IMG/VR virus record: IMGVR_UViG_3300042351_000775
Location: 1-40,583 of that record
From: a virus
DNA: 40,583 nt
Strand: one strand, 5' to 3'
Shown one piece after another: positions 21,913 through 32,200 of this stretch; position 1 is the first letter of the stretch, and each line of letters starts with the position of its first letter. The translations under genes were made by a program, and so were the position numbers. The notes under the pieces are model-generated. The model did not search any database. It was not told where the DNA came from and saw nothing but the letters and a program-made list of their open reading frames with translations.

Positions 21913-23865
21913 ATGGCAAAAATTGATTTTAAAACCGCATCTAATGAAGAGATAGAAAAGTATATAACTGAACAATCTCAAAATGCTTTTGATAAAGGTA
22001 AATCTGAAGGAAGTAAATCAAGTAAGTCTGATTATAAATCTTCTCTTTCGGAGGGAAGTTTAAGTACTAATAAAGAATATATAAGTAATTTTAATGCCGA
22101 TTTAAGTGAAACGGGAATCGCATTAACGGGAATACTAACGGATTTTAAAGATGCTGCCGACCCGACTAATTTTTCTGGAGCTGATTTTTTAAGAGAGTCA
22201 GCACAAAAAATGGCTAATGAATTTGGACTTGGTCAAGCAAGAATGTCCGAATTAAAAACTACCATTGCGGATACTTTACCTGAAATGTTAAAATTGGGTA
22301 TAAGTGAAAGTGAATCATTAAACTTAATGACAAATATACCTAAAGAATTAGGTGTTAATACAACTTTAGGGAAAGAGGCTCTTGTTGAAATGGCGGCTGC
22401 GGCTAAAGTGGCTGGTGTTGAAGGTGGTAAATTAGCAAATGACTTTAAAAATGTTGGTGTATCATTATATGATGTTGGAAATAGAATGGCAGAAGTTGCA
22501 AATTACGCAAAAAGTGTTGGTGTCAATGTTCAGGCGGTATCAGGGTTAGTTGTTGGTAATTTAAAACAATTAAATTTATTCAATTTTGATAGTGGAGTTA
22601 AAGGTTTAGCTAAGATGGCATCACAGGCATCTATGTTAGGTTTTGACATGAGAAATACATTTAGAATAGCTGAAGATTTATTGTCACCTGAAAAGGCAAT
22701 TGATTTAGCGGCATCACTACAACGTTTAGGTGTTTCAAGTAGTGCATTATTAGATCCATTGAAAGCGATGGATTTAGCTCAAAATGATCCTGAGGCATTA
22801 CAAAAAGAAATGATTAATGTTTCTAAAGAATTCACTAAGTTAAAGGCAGATGGTTCAGGTTTTGAAATTTTACCAGGAGCTAAACGTAGATTAAGAGAAG
22901 TTGCCCAAGCTTTAGGTATGGATGCTGATGAATTAGCAAATTTGTCTATTAAAACCGCTGATTTGGATATGAAAATGTCTAAAATTAAATTCCCAAGTTT
23001 GGCAGCATCTGAGGAAGATAAGATGTTAATTGCCAATATGTCACAAATGAAAGGTGGTGAAGCCGTTGTTCAAATTAAAAACGAGTTGACGGGTAAAATG
23101 GATGAGGTTAACGTTAAAGATTTAAGTGCGGAACAAATTGAAAAATTAAAAGAACAACAGGCAAATCAAGATAAAAAGATTGAAGATATCGCTTTAGATC
23201 AATTAGATGTGTTAGAAAGAATTAATACATCTTTAAATGCGGGTAAAACGGCAGTAAGTCTTGGTAAAGCGACAACACCTACTATGGATAGGTTTTATAA
23301 TGTGATAAGTAAAACTGCAGCAATAACTACAACAAATTTAACAAAGGATATTACAACCGAAAATGTAAGAGGTGCAGCAACAGGAGTTGTTGGTCCATTA
23401 GAACAAGAAATGGTTAGGTTCCTTCAAGGTAAGAGTACTTGGGAAACAGTTGAATCATCGTTAACTTCGGTTAAAGATAGTCTTGTAATACTTGCTGGTG
23501 ATTTTGTTAAAGGTGCCGGAAACGCAGGATTAAAAATAGGAGCAGATGTAACAAATATGTTCACTAATGAATATAAGGCTCTTGGTGTGCAACCAACTCA
23601 AATAGTATTGGATCCAAATTCACCATTGATAAAACAGTTAGAATCGTTTTTAACACAAGCAAAAACAGGTAGTCCTACCGAAACAAAAACACAAGTTAGT
23701 GGTGAGGTTAACCATACTCTTACTATTAAGGGAGACGGGGGAGCATTACTTAGTAATAGTGAATTTGGTAAACAAATGGTAGAATCAATGGCAGACCCAA
23801 ATATTAAATCACAATTTACTAAAACATTTATGACTCCAAACGTAGGGCTTGGAGGAAAACAATAG
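21913..23865 (+). CDS. Tail tape-measure-like protein (gp29 position)
   Basis: This 650-aa protein is predominantly alpha-helical and Ala/Lys/Glu-rich, with no cysteine evident. Its size is close to T4 gp29 (590 aa). After a low-complexity KGKSEGSKSSKSDYKSS stretch near residue 35 come long helices such as LARMASQ-type segments (GLAKMASQASMLGFDMRN), FRIAEDLLSPEKAIDLAASLQRLGVSS and ALLDPLKAMDLAQNDPEALQKEM. Such segments are common in tape-measure proteins of far-T4 phages. A coiled-coil region near 405-440 (LSAEQIEKLKEQQANQDKK) follows. It would fill the tube lumen, set tail length and be ejected into the host. Position after tube and the gp26-type chaperone and before the baseplate genes supports this. 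No peptidase or lysozyme motif is seen. Confidence 0.7.
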   Translation: MAKIDFKTASNEEIEKYITEQSQNAFDKGKSEGSKSSKSDYKSSLSEGSLSTNKEYISNFNADLSETGIALTGILTDFKDAADPTNFSGADFLRESAQKMANEFGLGQARMSELKTTIADTLPEMLKLGISESESLNLMTNIPKELGVNTTLGKEALVEMAAAAKVAGVEGGKLANDFKNVGVSLYDVGNRMAEVANYAKSVGVNVQAVSGLVVGNLKQLNLFNFDSGVKGLAKMASQASMLGFDMRNTFRIAEDLLSPEKAIDLAASLQRLGVSSSALLDPLKAMDLAQNDPEALQKEMINVSKEFTKLKADGSGFEILPGAKRRLREVAQALGMDADELANLSIKTADLDMKMSKIKFPSLAASEEDKMLIANMSQMKGGEAVVQIKNELTGKMDEVNVKDLSAEQIEKLKEQQANQDKKIEDIALDQLDVLERINTSLNAGKTAVSLGKATTPTMDRFYNVISKTAAITTTNLTKDITTENVRGAATGVVGPLEQEMVRFLQGKSTWETVESSLTSVKDSLVILAGDFVKGAGNAGLKIGADVTNMFTNEYKALGVQPTQIVLDPNSPLIKQLESFLTQAKTGSPTETKTQVSGEVNHTLTIKGDGGALLSNSEFGKQMVESMADPNIKSQFTKTFMTPNVGLGGKQ

Positions 23866-23906
23866 AAAATTCTTAAAATTATGTTTTCTATAAAAAAATT
23901 CTCAAG

Positions 23907-23914
23907 GTATTTAT
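23907..23914 (+). promoter_or_regulatory. Late-promoter-like motif GTATTTAT for the 1667-aa baseplate gene
   Basis: GGTATTTATTAATAAAAAA lies 12 bases before the ATG at 23927, with one mismatch (G for A) at the first position of the core. Confidence 0.6.
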
Positions 23915-23926
23915 TAATAAAAAAGT

Positions 23927-26900
23927 ATGTCGGATAGTACATTATCATTTGCATCTTCTTCTAATTTTAGGGATATATTATTAGCCCGTAATTTACAACC
24001 ATATTCGGTACCAGGATCTTATTCACCTAGTAGTAATAGTGTTAATTACGAAACTAATTTATCTGTGAATAGTGTAATTGACTCTCCTGACTCTTTAATT
24101 TCAACAAACCAACTTGCAAATAGTTTATATTCTCTCAATGAATATGGACCTGAAGGTGGTTATGATGGAAAATACTCAGTACCTGGAGCACCATTACCTG
24201 TGGACTCAAACTCAGGACCATACGCACCTACCGACACAGTATTAGATTTAGTTAATGAATTTTATATTGATGCAGCATATGTTCAAAACATATATGGACC
24301 TGAGGGTGGTTATAAGGATTTAGTTATTATAACTGACGTTGTTGGTAATGCAAAATTTTATTCACCATATTGGGATCCTTCAACATTTGTAACCTCATCG
24401 TATACTCCATATGAAATAATATTTGCGGACAATCCAAATGGAACAAATGGTCCATTATCTCAAGATACTTATTTAGCAAGAATTGGAGCTGCTCAACTTA
24501 AAGGTTTATTTGAGGAAAGAATTGCGGCTGAATTATTACAATCAACTCTTGGTCGTGTTAATTTAGATTCATTGCAAGATCCGTTTAGTGCAAGTATGAT
24601 TGCGACGGGTCAACAACCCTTTTTTACAAAAAATTGGAAAATTACCGTACCTGAGAATCCTATCAGTGCGTCTGTAAGTTTAGCTAATAGATTAACGGGA
24701 ACTTACTTCCCTGTATCTTTTATTCCTGGTGATTATTTTGATGAATCGTTTATTGATAACCCACAAACTGAAGCGGCATTAAATGTTGCAAATACCCTAA
24801 CGGGTGGATTCTTAGGTCCAATATTAAATAAGTTTAAAAATCCTTCAGAGATATTTGTTGCAAATACAGGGTTTGGTCAAAGATCGGTATTGTTCTCAAG
24901 TTTAGATTATAACAAATATAGACCTGCTTACAATAGAGGTATTATACAAGGAGCCACAAGTGCAATTGACAGATTGTTTGATAAAGATAAGTCACAAACG
25001 GGTGGTTATTATGTTGGTAGTTCTAATTCGGAACCTTCGCAAATTGACTCTCCTGCAAATCAAGTTCCTATTGGAAAAAATGGTAGACAAGTACAAACCA
25101 TTGTATATGGTCCGCAAGAACTTGGTATTTTATATGAAGGTAATGACGCTCAATTACAGTTTGGTTTAAAAGGTAAATCATATAGTGATGGTGGTGGTAT
25201 TAGTGGCCAATTTGTTTGGACATCACCAAAATATAAAGATAATGCAGGATTTAAAGTCGGACCTGGTGGGGTACCAACAAGGTTGGACAACGAGTTTGAA
25301 GCAATTAAAAGTGATTATGGTAGATACCAATCTACTGATATTGATTTCAAAGGAGACTCAATATTAGATAAGACACAAAGACTTATTGAATCTGCCGATC
25401 AAGTACAAGGTCAAGCAAGGTTAAAACACGTAGGTAATGCAATTAACCAAGTATCTAAGGTATTCAATGATGGATACAAAGAGATGACAAAGGGTTCTAT
25501 GGTATTATCATATACGGATCAGACCGATGGGTCTCAAGCGGGTATTGAGTATTGTAGAGTGTTCCAAAAGGATACTCCTTACTTTACGTATGCTGACTTA
25601 CAAAAGAGTGATGGTATTACAACTGAAGGTAGGAAATTCTCGTATTCAGTTTTGGATAAGACATATAATCTTAACATTGCTCCACTTAAGAATCCGGGAT
25701 CAACAAACATTGTAGACAACAAAGTTAAAAAATATATGTTCTCTATTGAGAATTTAGCGTGGAGAACTTCAGACAGACCTGGGTTTACTTACGATGATTT
25801 ACCTGTTTGTGAAAAAGGACCAAACGGTGGTAGAGTCATGTGGTTTCCGCCTTATGACATTTCATTTAGTGATGATAGCACACCTGATTTTTCGTCTACC
25901 AATTTCTTGGGTAGACCTGAACCAATTTACACATATAAAAATACTTCAAGAAAAGGTAGTATAAGTTGGAAGATTGTTGTTGACCACCCTGCAATTATGA
26001 ATACGATTATTCAGAAACAATTAGCGGGGGTTGCAAAACAAAGAGTTGATTCAATTGTTGATTCATTCTTTGCGGGATGTACAAAATATGATATGTATGA
26101 ATTGGGTATTAAATTTAATACGATACCAACAAGAGACTTATTCACATACCAACAGATTTTAAATAATCCAAGGTTAACCAACGAAGAATTGGGGCAAGTG
26201 GCGTTTGAGATACCTGCAGACGCTGGCGTAGTTACCAAAGGTAATACTGAGGGCGCTGATGGATCAAAAGATAGTGTGGGAGCAACTAGTACTACAAAAG
26301 ATGGAACAACAACATTAGAAGATTCTGATATTTTAAAAGAATTTTTAAATTATGGATTTTATTTTGAAAATGATTGTCCTGAATGTTATGGTACATATGC
26401 AACAACTTCATCAAAACCATTTGATAGTTGGTATGATTCATATATCCCTAAACAAAGTACAACATATGTAACAAAAGCACCTGCAAAAGTATATGTTGGG
26501 GATAAAGAATTTACAAAAGAAGGTGTACAAACATTTTTTAATAATGTTATTAAGGATAATTTTAATAAATTAAAAACTGATTTTTTAGCAAAGTTAAAAG
26601 AAGTGATAATAGATAAAGGTGGTACTGTTGAATTAACATTAAGAGGTTCCGCATCGGCACCTGCAACAGTAGGATATAACTTGAATTTATCTAAAAGAAG
26701 AGTTGACACTGTACAAAAATGGTTTAAAAATCAAAAACTTGGGGATAAACTTATAAGTGAATTACCTTCAGACAAATTTAAAATTACAGTTCAAACACAA
26801 GGAGAAACTGAAGTTGTAACTGTTGGTACCGCTAATGGTGGTAATGGAGAACCAATTAATTGTACTACAAATATAACTTTAACATCGGGATCCCCAATTA

Positions 26901-28930
26901 CAAGTGGTAGTACTGCCGGAACATCAGCTAATAGTGCGGCACAATGGTGGTCAGTTCCTGCCATGGCTTGTAGAAGAGTTGCGTTATCAGAAATTAAAGT
27001 TAAAGTTCCACCTGAACCAAAACCTGTGGATACACCACCTACTGAAATAGTAACACCACCAAATGAGAATCCTACTAACACATATATACCTGGAAATCCA
27101 TCTAGTACAATCAAACCTACGCCTAATTTAAGAATTGAACAAAAAATTAAAGAAGGTATATCTAAAAAAATATTAAGATTCTTATTCTCAGAATGTGATT
27201 ACTTTGAGGTTATTAAGGAAACTGATCCTATGGTATATGATAGCATCAAACAAAAGATTAAGTACTTCAACCCTGCGTTCCACTCAACAACACCTGAGGG
27301 ATTAAATGCGAGATTAACATTCTTAAATCAATGTATGAGACCGGGACAAACAATTCCTGTGATTGGACCTGATGGTAGACCAAAATATAATGATGCGTTA
27401 AACACATCATTTGGGGCACCACCAATCTTAATTTTAAGAATGGGTGACTTTTATAATAGTAAGATTGTACCAACGTCATTAAGTATCACATATGATCCTA
27501 TTACATTTGACTTAAATCCTGAAGGTATTGGTGTACAACCAATGATTGCTAAAGTAACAATGGCATTTAACTTTATTGGTGGTCATGGACTTAAAGAACC
27601 TGTTGAAGAATTACAAAACGCATTATCGTTTAACTATTATGCGAATACTGAGATTTACGACGAAAGAGCAACGGCAACAGAAAGTACTGAGGCAAGAGAC
27701 AAATACATGGTTGAGAAGATATTATCTAACCAACCAAAGGTAACGACTGCTGATGTTGTTAATCAACAACCAAAAAGAGGTGGAGAAGCAATTGGAACAA
27801 TATCAGGAGAATCGGATATAGATTATACTAAATTTGTTAATGATTATTGGAATAGTACTAAAGAATATTTTGACGCTTATATCAATACAAATGCGGCAAT
27901 TGGTAAAAATTATAACATAGGTATTCTTGATTTATTATATACTGATAGAGATTATTCTAAAGGTACTGCCGAATTTACTCCTGAAATAGAAGTGCCAATT
28001 TATGGTAAACCAAGTAATGTTGAAGACAAGTTAGAAAAATTATTTGATAAAGTTAATGGGGATATTTCAGGTAGAAACGATCCATTTATGCAAATAGTAG
28101 TATCTAATGATCAGTCTATAAACAATAGTGACAAAAGAGAAATTGAAAATAAATTAAAGGAATATGTAACAGGACTTAAACCCGACTTTATTACTAACGT
28201 GAGTAATAGTGTTAAGGATTTAGTTTTATTACAACAGGACTATATTCAATATATACGAAAGGCTAATTTGGTATTATCAAAAACGGATGGTATAATGAAT
28301 TCAAATAATGAACCTCAGGTATATGATATTTCGGGGGATACTTTTACTCAATTAGAAGATTATTTGAAAAAAATAACAGACAAACATATTGAATTTAACG
28401 ACGCTAAGGGTGTTGTAAAGTTTGATGAATGTTTATATTTAAACGAAGATAATTATAAAAAGTCATCTTCTACGTTTATAGATGGTAATACGTCTACCGC
28501 CGATTTGATAACGTCAAGAAATCAGAGTGGTTTAATGGCTAATGAACCGGCTAATAGATTTTATCAAGTTATGGCAAATGTATTAAATGATGAAAATAGT
28601 AAAAATGAGTTAAAAACTTTTATTCTTAATAGTCAAAATTATAGTAATATACAATTTGTGACTGAAGTAGTTGATAAAGCCACTACTGGTTGTTCGGATA
28701 GATTTAAATCTTATACTGAAATAAATAAAAAGAGATATGATGGTATTAAAACTAACGAAAGATATTTAACATTAATAAAAAGTCCGATTGAGGATAATGT
28801 TAAATTTGGGTTAAAGTACGCAAAAGTTAGTGGGACATCACAACAAAAAAAGGAAATAAAAGATTTATATTCAAATGTGAATGTGAATAATAAAGAAAAA
28901 ACCTTTGATGGTAAAATTAAATTTAATTAA
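23927..28930 (+). CDS. Giant baseplate/tail structural protein with an OmpA-like module
   Basis: This 1667-aa protein starts a three-gene baseplate unit. The N-terminal part has two copies of YGPEGGY (near residues 73 and 124). The middle contains conserved-looking segments such as WRTSDRPGFTYDDLP and GRVMWFPPYDISFSD. Residues about 860-1025 resemble OmpA/MotB domains: TVELTLRGSASAPATVGYNLNLSKRRVDTVQ matches the strand plus N-x2-LS-x-RR-x2-V helix that binds peptidoglycan in the family. A Pro-rich linker follows (PPEPKPVDTPPTE). A segment at about 1110-1240 with FNPAFHSTTPEGLNARLTFLNQC, ILRMGDFYNSKIVPTSLSI and DLNPEGIGVQPMIAKV recalls structural proteins of other far-T4 phages and may play the gp48/gp54 tube-baseplate role. 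Exact equivalence to a T4 protein is not established. Confidence 0.7.
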   Translation: MSDSTLSFASSSNFRDILLARNLQPYSVPGSYSPSSNSVNYETNLSVNSVIDSPDSLISTNQLANSLYSLNEYGPEGGYDGKYSVPGAPLPVDSNSGPYAPTDTVLDLVNEFYIDAAYVQNIYGPEGGYKDLVIITDVVGNAKFYSPYWDPSTFVTSSYTPYEIIFADNPNGTNGPLSQDTYLARIGAAQLKGLFEERIAAELLQSTLGRVNLDSLQDPFSASMIATGQQPFFTKNWKITVPENPISASVSLANRLTGTYFPVSFIPGDYFDESFIDNPQTEAALNVANTLTGGFLGPILNKFKNPSEIFVANTGFGQRSVLFSSLDYNKYRPAYNRGIIQGATSAIDRLFDKDKSQTGGYYVGSSNSEPSQIDSPANQVPIGKNGRQVQTIVYGPQELGILYEGNDAQLQFGLKGKSYSDGGGISGQFVWTSPKYKDNAGFKVGPGGVPTRLDNEFEAIKSDYGRYQSTDIDFKGDSILDKTQRLIESADQVQGQARLKHVGNAINQVSKVFNDGYKEMTKGSMVLSYTDQTDGSQAGIEYCRVFQKDTPYFTYADLQKSDGITTEGRKFSYSVLDKTYNLNIAPLKNPGSTNIVDNKVKKYMFSIENLAWRTSDRPGFTYDDLPVCEKGPNGGRVMWFPPYDISFSDDSTPDFSSTNFLGRPEPIYTYKNTSRKGSISWKIVVDHPAIMNTIIQKQLAGVAKQRVDSIVDSFFAGCTKYDMYELGIKFNTIPTRDLFTYQQILNNPRLTNEELGQVAFEIPADAGVVTKGNTEGADGSKDSVGATSTTKDGTTTLEDSDILKEFLNYGFYFENDCPECYGTYATTSSKPFDSWYDSYIPKQSTTYVTKAPAKVYVGDKEFTKEGVQTFFNNVIKDNFNKLKTDFLAKLKEVIIDKGGTVELTLRGSASAPATVGYNLNLSKRRVDTVQKWFKNQKLGDKLISELPSDKFKITVQTQGETEVVTVGTANGGNGEPINCTTNITLTSGSPITSGSTAGTSANSAAQWWSVPAMACRRVALSEIKVKVPPEPKPVDTPPTEIVTPPNENPTNTYIPGNPSSTIKPTPNLRIEQKIKEGISKKILRFLFSECDYFEVIKETDPMVYDSIKQKIKYFNPAFHSTTPEGLNARLTFLNQCMRPGQTIPVIGPDGRPKYNDALNTSFGAPPILILRMGDFYNSKIVPTSLSITYDPITFDLNPEGIGVQPMIAKVTMAFNFIGGHGLKEPVEELQNALSFNYYANTEIYDERATATESTEARDKYMVEKILSNQPKVTTADVVNQQPKRGGEAIGTISGESDIDYTKFVNDYWNSTKEYFDAYINTNAAIGKNYNIGILDLLYTDRDYSKGTAEFTPEIEVPIYGKPSNVEDKLEKLFDKVNGDISGRNDPFMQIVVSNDQSINNSDKREIENKLKEYVTGLKPDFITNVSNSVKDLVLLQQDYIQYIRKANLVLSKTDGIMNSNNEPQVYDISGDTFTQLEDYLKKITDKHIEFNDAKGVVKFDECLYLNEDNYKKSSSTFIDGNTSTADLITSRNQSGLMANEPANRFYQVMANVLNDENSKNELKTFILNSQNYSNIQFVTEVVDKATTGCSDRFKSYTEINKKRYDGIKTNERYLTLIKSPIEDNVKFGLKYAKVSGTSQQKKEIKDLYSNVNVNNKEKTFDGKIKFN

Positions 28931-28932
28931 AA

Positions 28933-29256
28933 ATGAATTTACAATATTATAACAGATATAATGAGTTTTTAATAAATGGACAACAAACCGTTACTCCATA
29001 TATAAATTTACCTGCAAAAACAACTGATAAGAATTTTATTTATAAAGTTGGACAATCAAGGTTGGATAAGATATCATTTCAATTCTATAACACACCTTAT
29101 TTTGGGTGGTTAGTACAAATGGCAAACCCACAGTATAGTGGATTGGAATCAAACATACCCGATGGGGCAATTTTAACAATACCATTCCCCCTTGTTAAAT
29201 CATTACAGGATTATAAAAACGAATTAGATAATTATTTCTTCTATTATGGTAGATAA
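28933..29256 (+). CDS. Baseplate wedge protein with LysM-like core (gp53-like)
   Basis: This 107-aa protein starts 2 bases after the 1667-aa gene and overlaps the next gene by 11 bases. The sequence KVGQSRLDKISFQFYNTPYFGWLVQMANPQYSGLESNIPDGAILTIPFPL follows the LysM scheme: a strand, the helix DxISxxFY, then W-x-L-x-x-AN-x2-x2-x2-IPxGxxLxIP. T4 gp53 (196 aa) contains a LysM-like fold and joins neighbouring baseplate wedges. Here only the LysM core and short flanks remain. Placement between two very large baseplate proteins fits the gp53 role. Its function would be protein-protein contact in the baseplate, though LysM domains elsewhere bind peptidoglycan. Confidence 0.75.
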   Translation: MNLQYYNRYNEFLINGQQTVTPYINLPAKTTDKNFIYKVGQSRLDKISFQFYNTPYFGWLVQMANPQYSGLESNIPDGAILTIPFPLVKSLQDYKNELDNYFFYYGR

Positions 29257-32200
29257 AGGTGAAAACATATTAGTGGAATTTGATTATGACAACATTACCT
29301 TAATAGATCCAAACAAAATTGTAGACAATGAAGGTAAAGTTAGTGATAGATTAGTTAAACATGAGAACCTTGTGTTCTATGCAAATCTTGAGTGTAACGT
29401 ATTACCAAGAACTAAATTGGCGTTAGGGTCGGCATTAAACGATTCTATTAGAACAGTTTCCGTTGGTAAGATCAATTTCTTAAATCCGGGTAATAAAACC
29501 TTTTTAGATAATAGATATACCGATGAGATTACGGGTAAAGGATCCGTACAGGGTAAAGGTGTAAACCAACCTAAATTAAATGCGGTTCAAAACCCAAACA
29601 AATCTGATGATTTTTATCTTACACAGAGTACATATTCAAACGGAACTCCTGGTGCGGTTGATAATGGTTTATTAGGTATAACCGATATACAGGTTGCAAT
29701 TGACACAAGTTTCTTACCTACGGTGACAGTTAACTTAACCGATGTTAAGGGTAGAGCGTTGTTTGAAGGTGGTAATAATTCACCATATTCTGCGTTTTTC
29801 CAATTACCATACCCAATGTTTTATTTAACATTAAAGGGGTATTATGGTAAGGCGGTTAGATTGCCATTAATGTTACAATCGTTTACATCAAACTTTGACA
29901 ATACGACTGGTAACTTTAAGATTGTATTGAAATTTTTTGGATACAAATATACGGTAATGTCATATGTTAATTGGGGGGCAATGATGGCGGTCCCACATAT
30001 GTACAATAATTTTGTGTCAACCGTACAATCAATTACAAATACTCCGGCAGCAACAAACCTTGAGGTAGTAACTGCAAAACCTGTGAGTAGAGGATTTCAA
30101 AAAATGAAAGAATTATATTCTGAATATAAAGCCAAAGGTTTGGTTGATGATGATTTCCCTGAGATTACAATCACACAATTAAAGGCTCGTTTAGATAGAT
30201 TTATAAAAAACATATTAGAAAAATTCACTAAAGAAAATTTGGGAGTTTTAACTGAGTTGGATAATTTCCAAACACAATTAACCGAGTTTCAAAAAAAGGT
30301 ATTCTTTTATGGAGATTCATGGTTTGAAACATATATGGATAAAACCAATTCATATAGTTTAAAGGATACTAAGGAGGTTGTTTACACTTTCAAAAAAGAA
30401 TATTCTGATCCTAATAAACAAGCTGAGGCTCAAACCAAATTAAGTGGGATATTCACTGAATATCAAAAACTTTTTGAAAGTAATAGTGTTGCGGGTAAAA
30501 ATGGTAGTTATACCGTTGGTGGTAAAACAACAAAAAGTGAGGTACCTGTAAATGCAACCGTGGAAAAATGTGAAGCAAAAATTAATCCACTTACGGATAT
30601 TGATTACGCAAAAACATATGAAGAAAGAAATGGTAAACCCGCAAAAACACAAATAGAATTAGATACATTCATTGCATCTAATGGGGTTCCACCTAATACT
30701 AAATTTTTTGTATTTGAGGGTGTGGATCACTTTATTGACATTACTGAAAAATCTGCAAAAGACTCATCAACTCTTAGAAGACAAATTGAAGAAAAAATAT
30801 CTGAAAATCTTAACGAACAATTAAGTAATAAAGAAACGGGCGTTGGATTTAAACCTTCAATTAGAAATATATTGGCAGTTTTCTTTGCTCAAGGAGAGGC
30901 GTTCATCCGATTAATGGATGATGTACACTCAAAGGCTTGGGATATAAGGGAAAATAAATATAGACAACAAGCAATATTTGGAAGTAACAGTAGTGCTCAA
31001 AGTGTTGATGTTAAATCTTCCACTCAAAATAATGAACCAATATATCCATGGCCTCAAGTCATAAGAGAAACATTAGGTGATGACAAACAAGAAAAGTTTG
31101 AAATTGTTTACCCTGGTGATAAATCAATTGCTACTATGACAAAGGCTTATATACCTGAGATATGGCCTGAGGTTGAATTTGTGGAAGAGTTTATTAAAGG
31201 TTATGTGGATAGAGAGCCTAAAAATCCTGACTACGGTGATGAATCAAATGTATTAACAAAACCTAGTAGGTTAAGTTTAAATGCTCTTGATTTTCCTGTA
31301 ACAAACGAAATATTCCAAAACAAAGAAGAGATTAAATTCTTTTATGAAATATATGAAAGAGTTATGGTTAATACCTATTACTCTAAATTAAATAGACAAT
31401 CAGGGTATGATGCTAGTATATTCATGGTTGAGGCTGAGGACGAAAAAATCAATATATTAAAAAGTTTGGGTAATGATAATCCATTTTTAACTCAAAAATT
31501 AAAACAATATTTAATTGATCAAAATAATTTCTTAACATTCTTAAGACATATTTCAAATCAAGGTGAGGGTGAAAGTTGGCAAAAATTCATAAGAGGTGAG
31601 TTTACAATTAATTATATTAAGAACAAAACCAATACACCATTTGAGTTATTTAATCAGGAAATTCTAACAAATGAAAGATCACAACCTGATGTTTCATTAA
31701 CCGATGAATCTAAAATAATTGATTATATTGGGAACCAAACATCAAGTAATGAATTTGATTTTTCCGATATGTACCCGATTACTAATTTTGATTGGTGTAA
31801 AAATTATCTTGCGGATGGAAAAGCATTACAAAATGTAAATTTGGCTTACAACACTAAAGATGTATTATCTTACAATACGACTCATAAGACTATATGTAAT
31901 TTTAAAAACGACGACACTAACGATAAGAAAAGACCTATAACTAATTTTAATTATAAAGCGGATGTGTTTAGTCAAAATATTGATACATCTAATTTCAAAA
32001 CATTCTATAATAATAGAAAAATTGAAGAACAATTTACAACTGAAGGTAATTTAAATTACTCTAACTATGATGGTTTTGTAACGGATACTCAAACGACCTC
32101 AATATTGAATACTCCTTATTTTATAAACGCAATACAAAGTGGTGTATATAATTTTAGATATAAATCTGATGATTTAGCATCGTATAAACAGGCGGCATAT

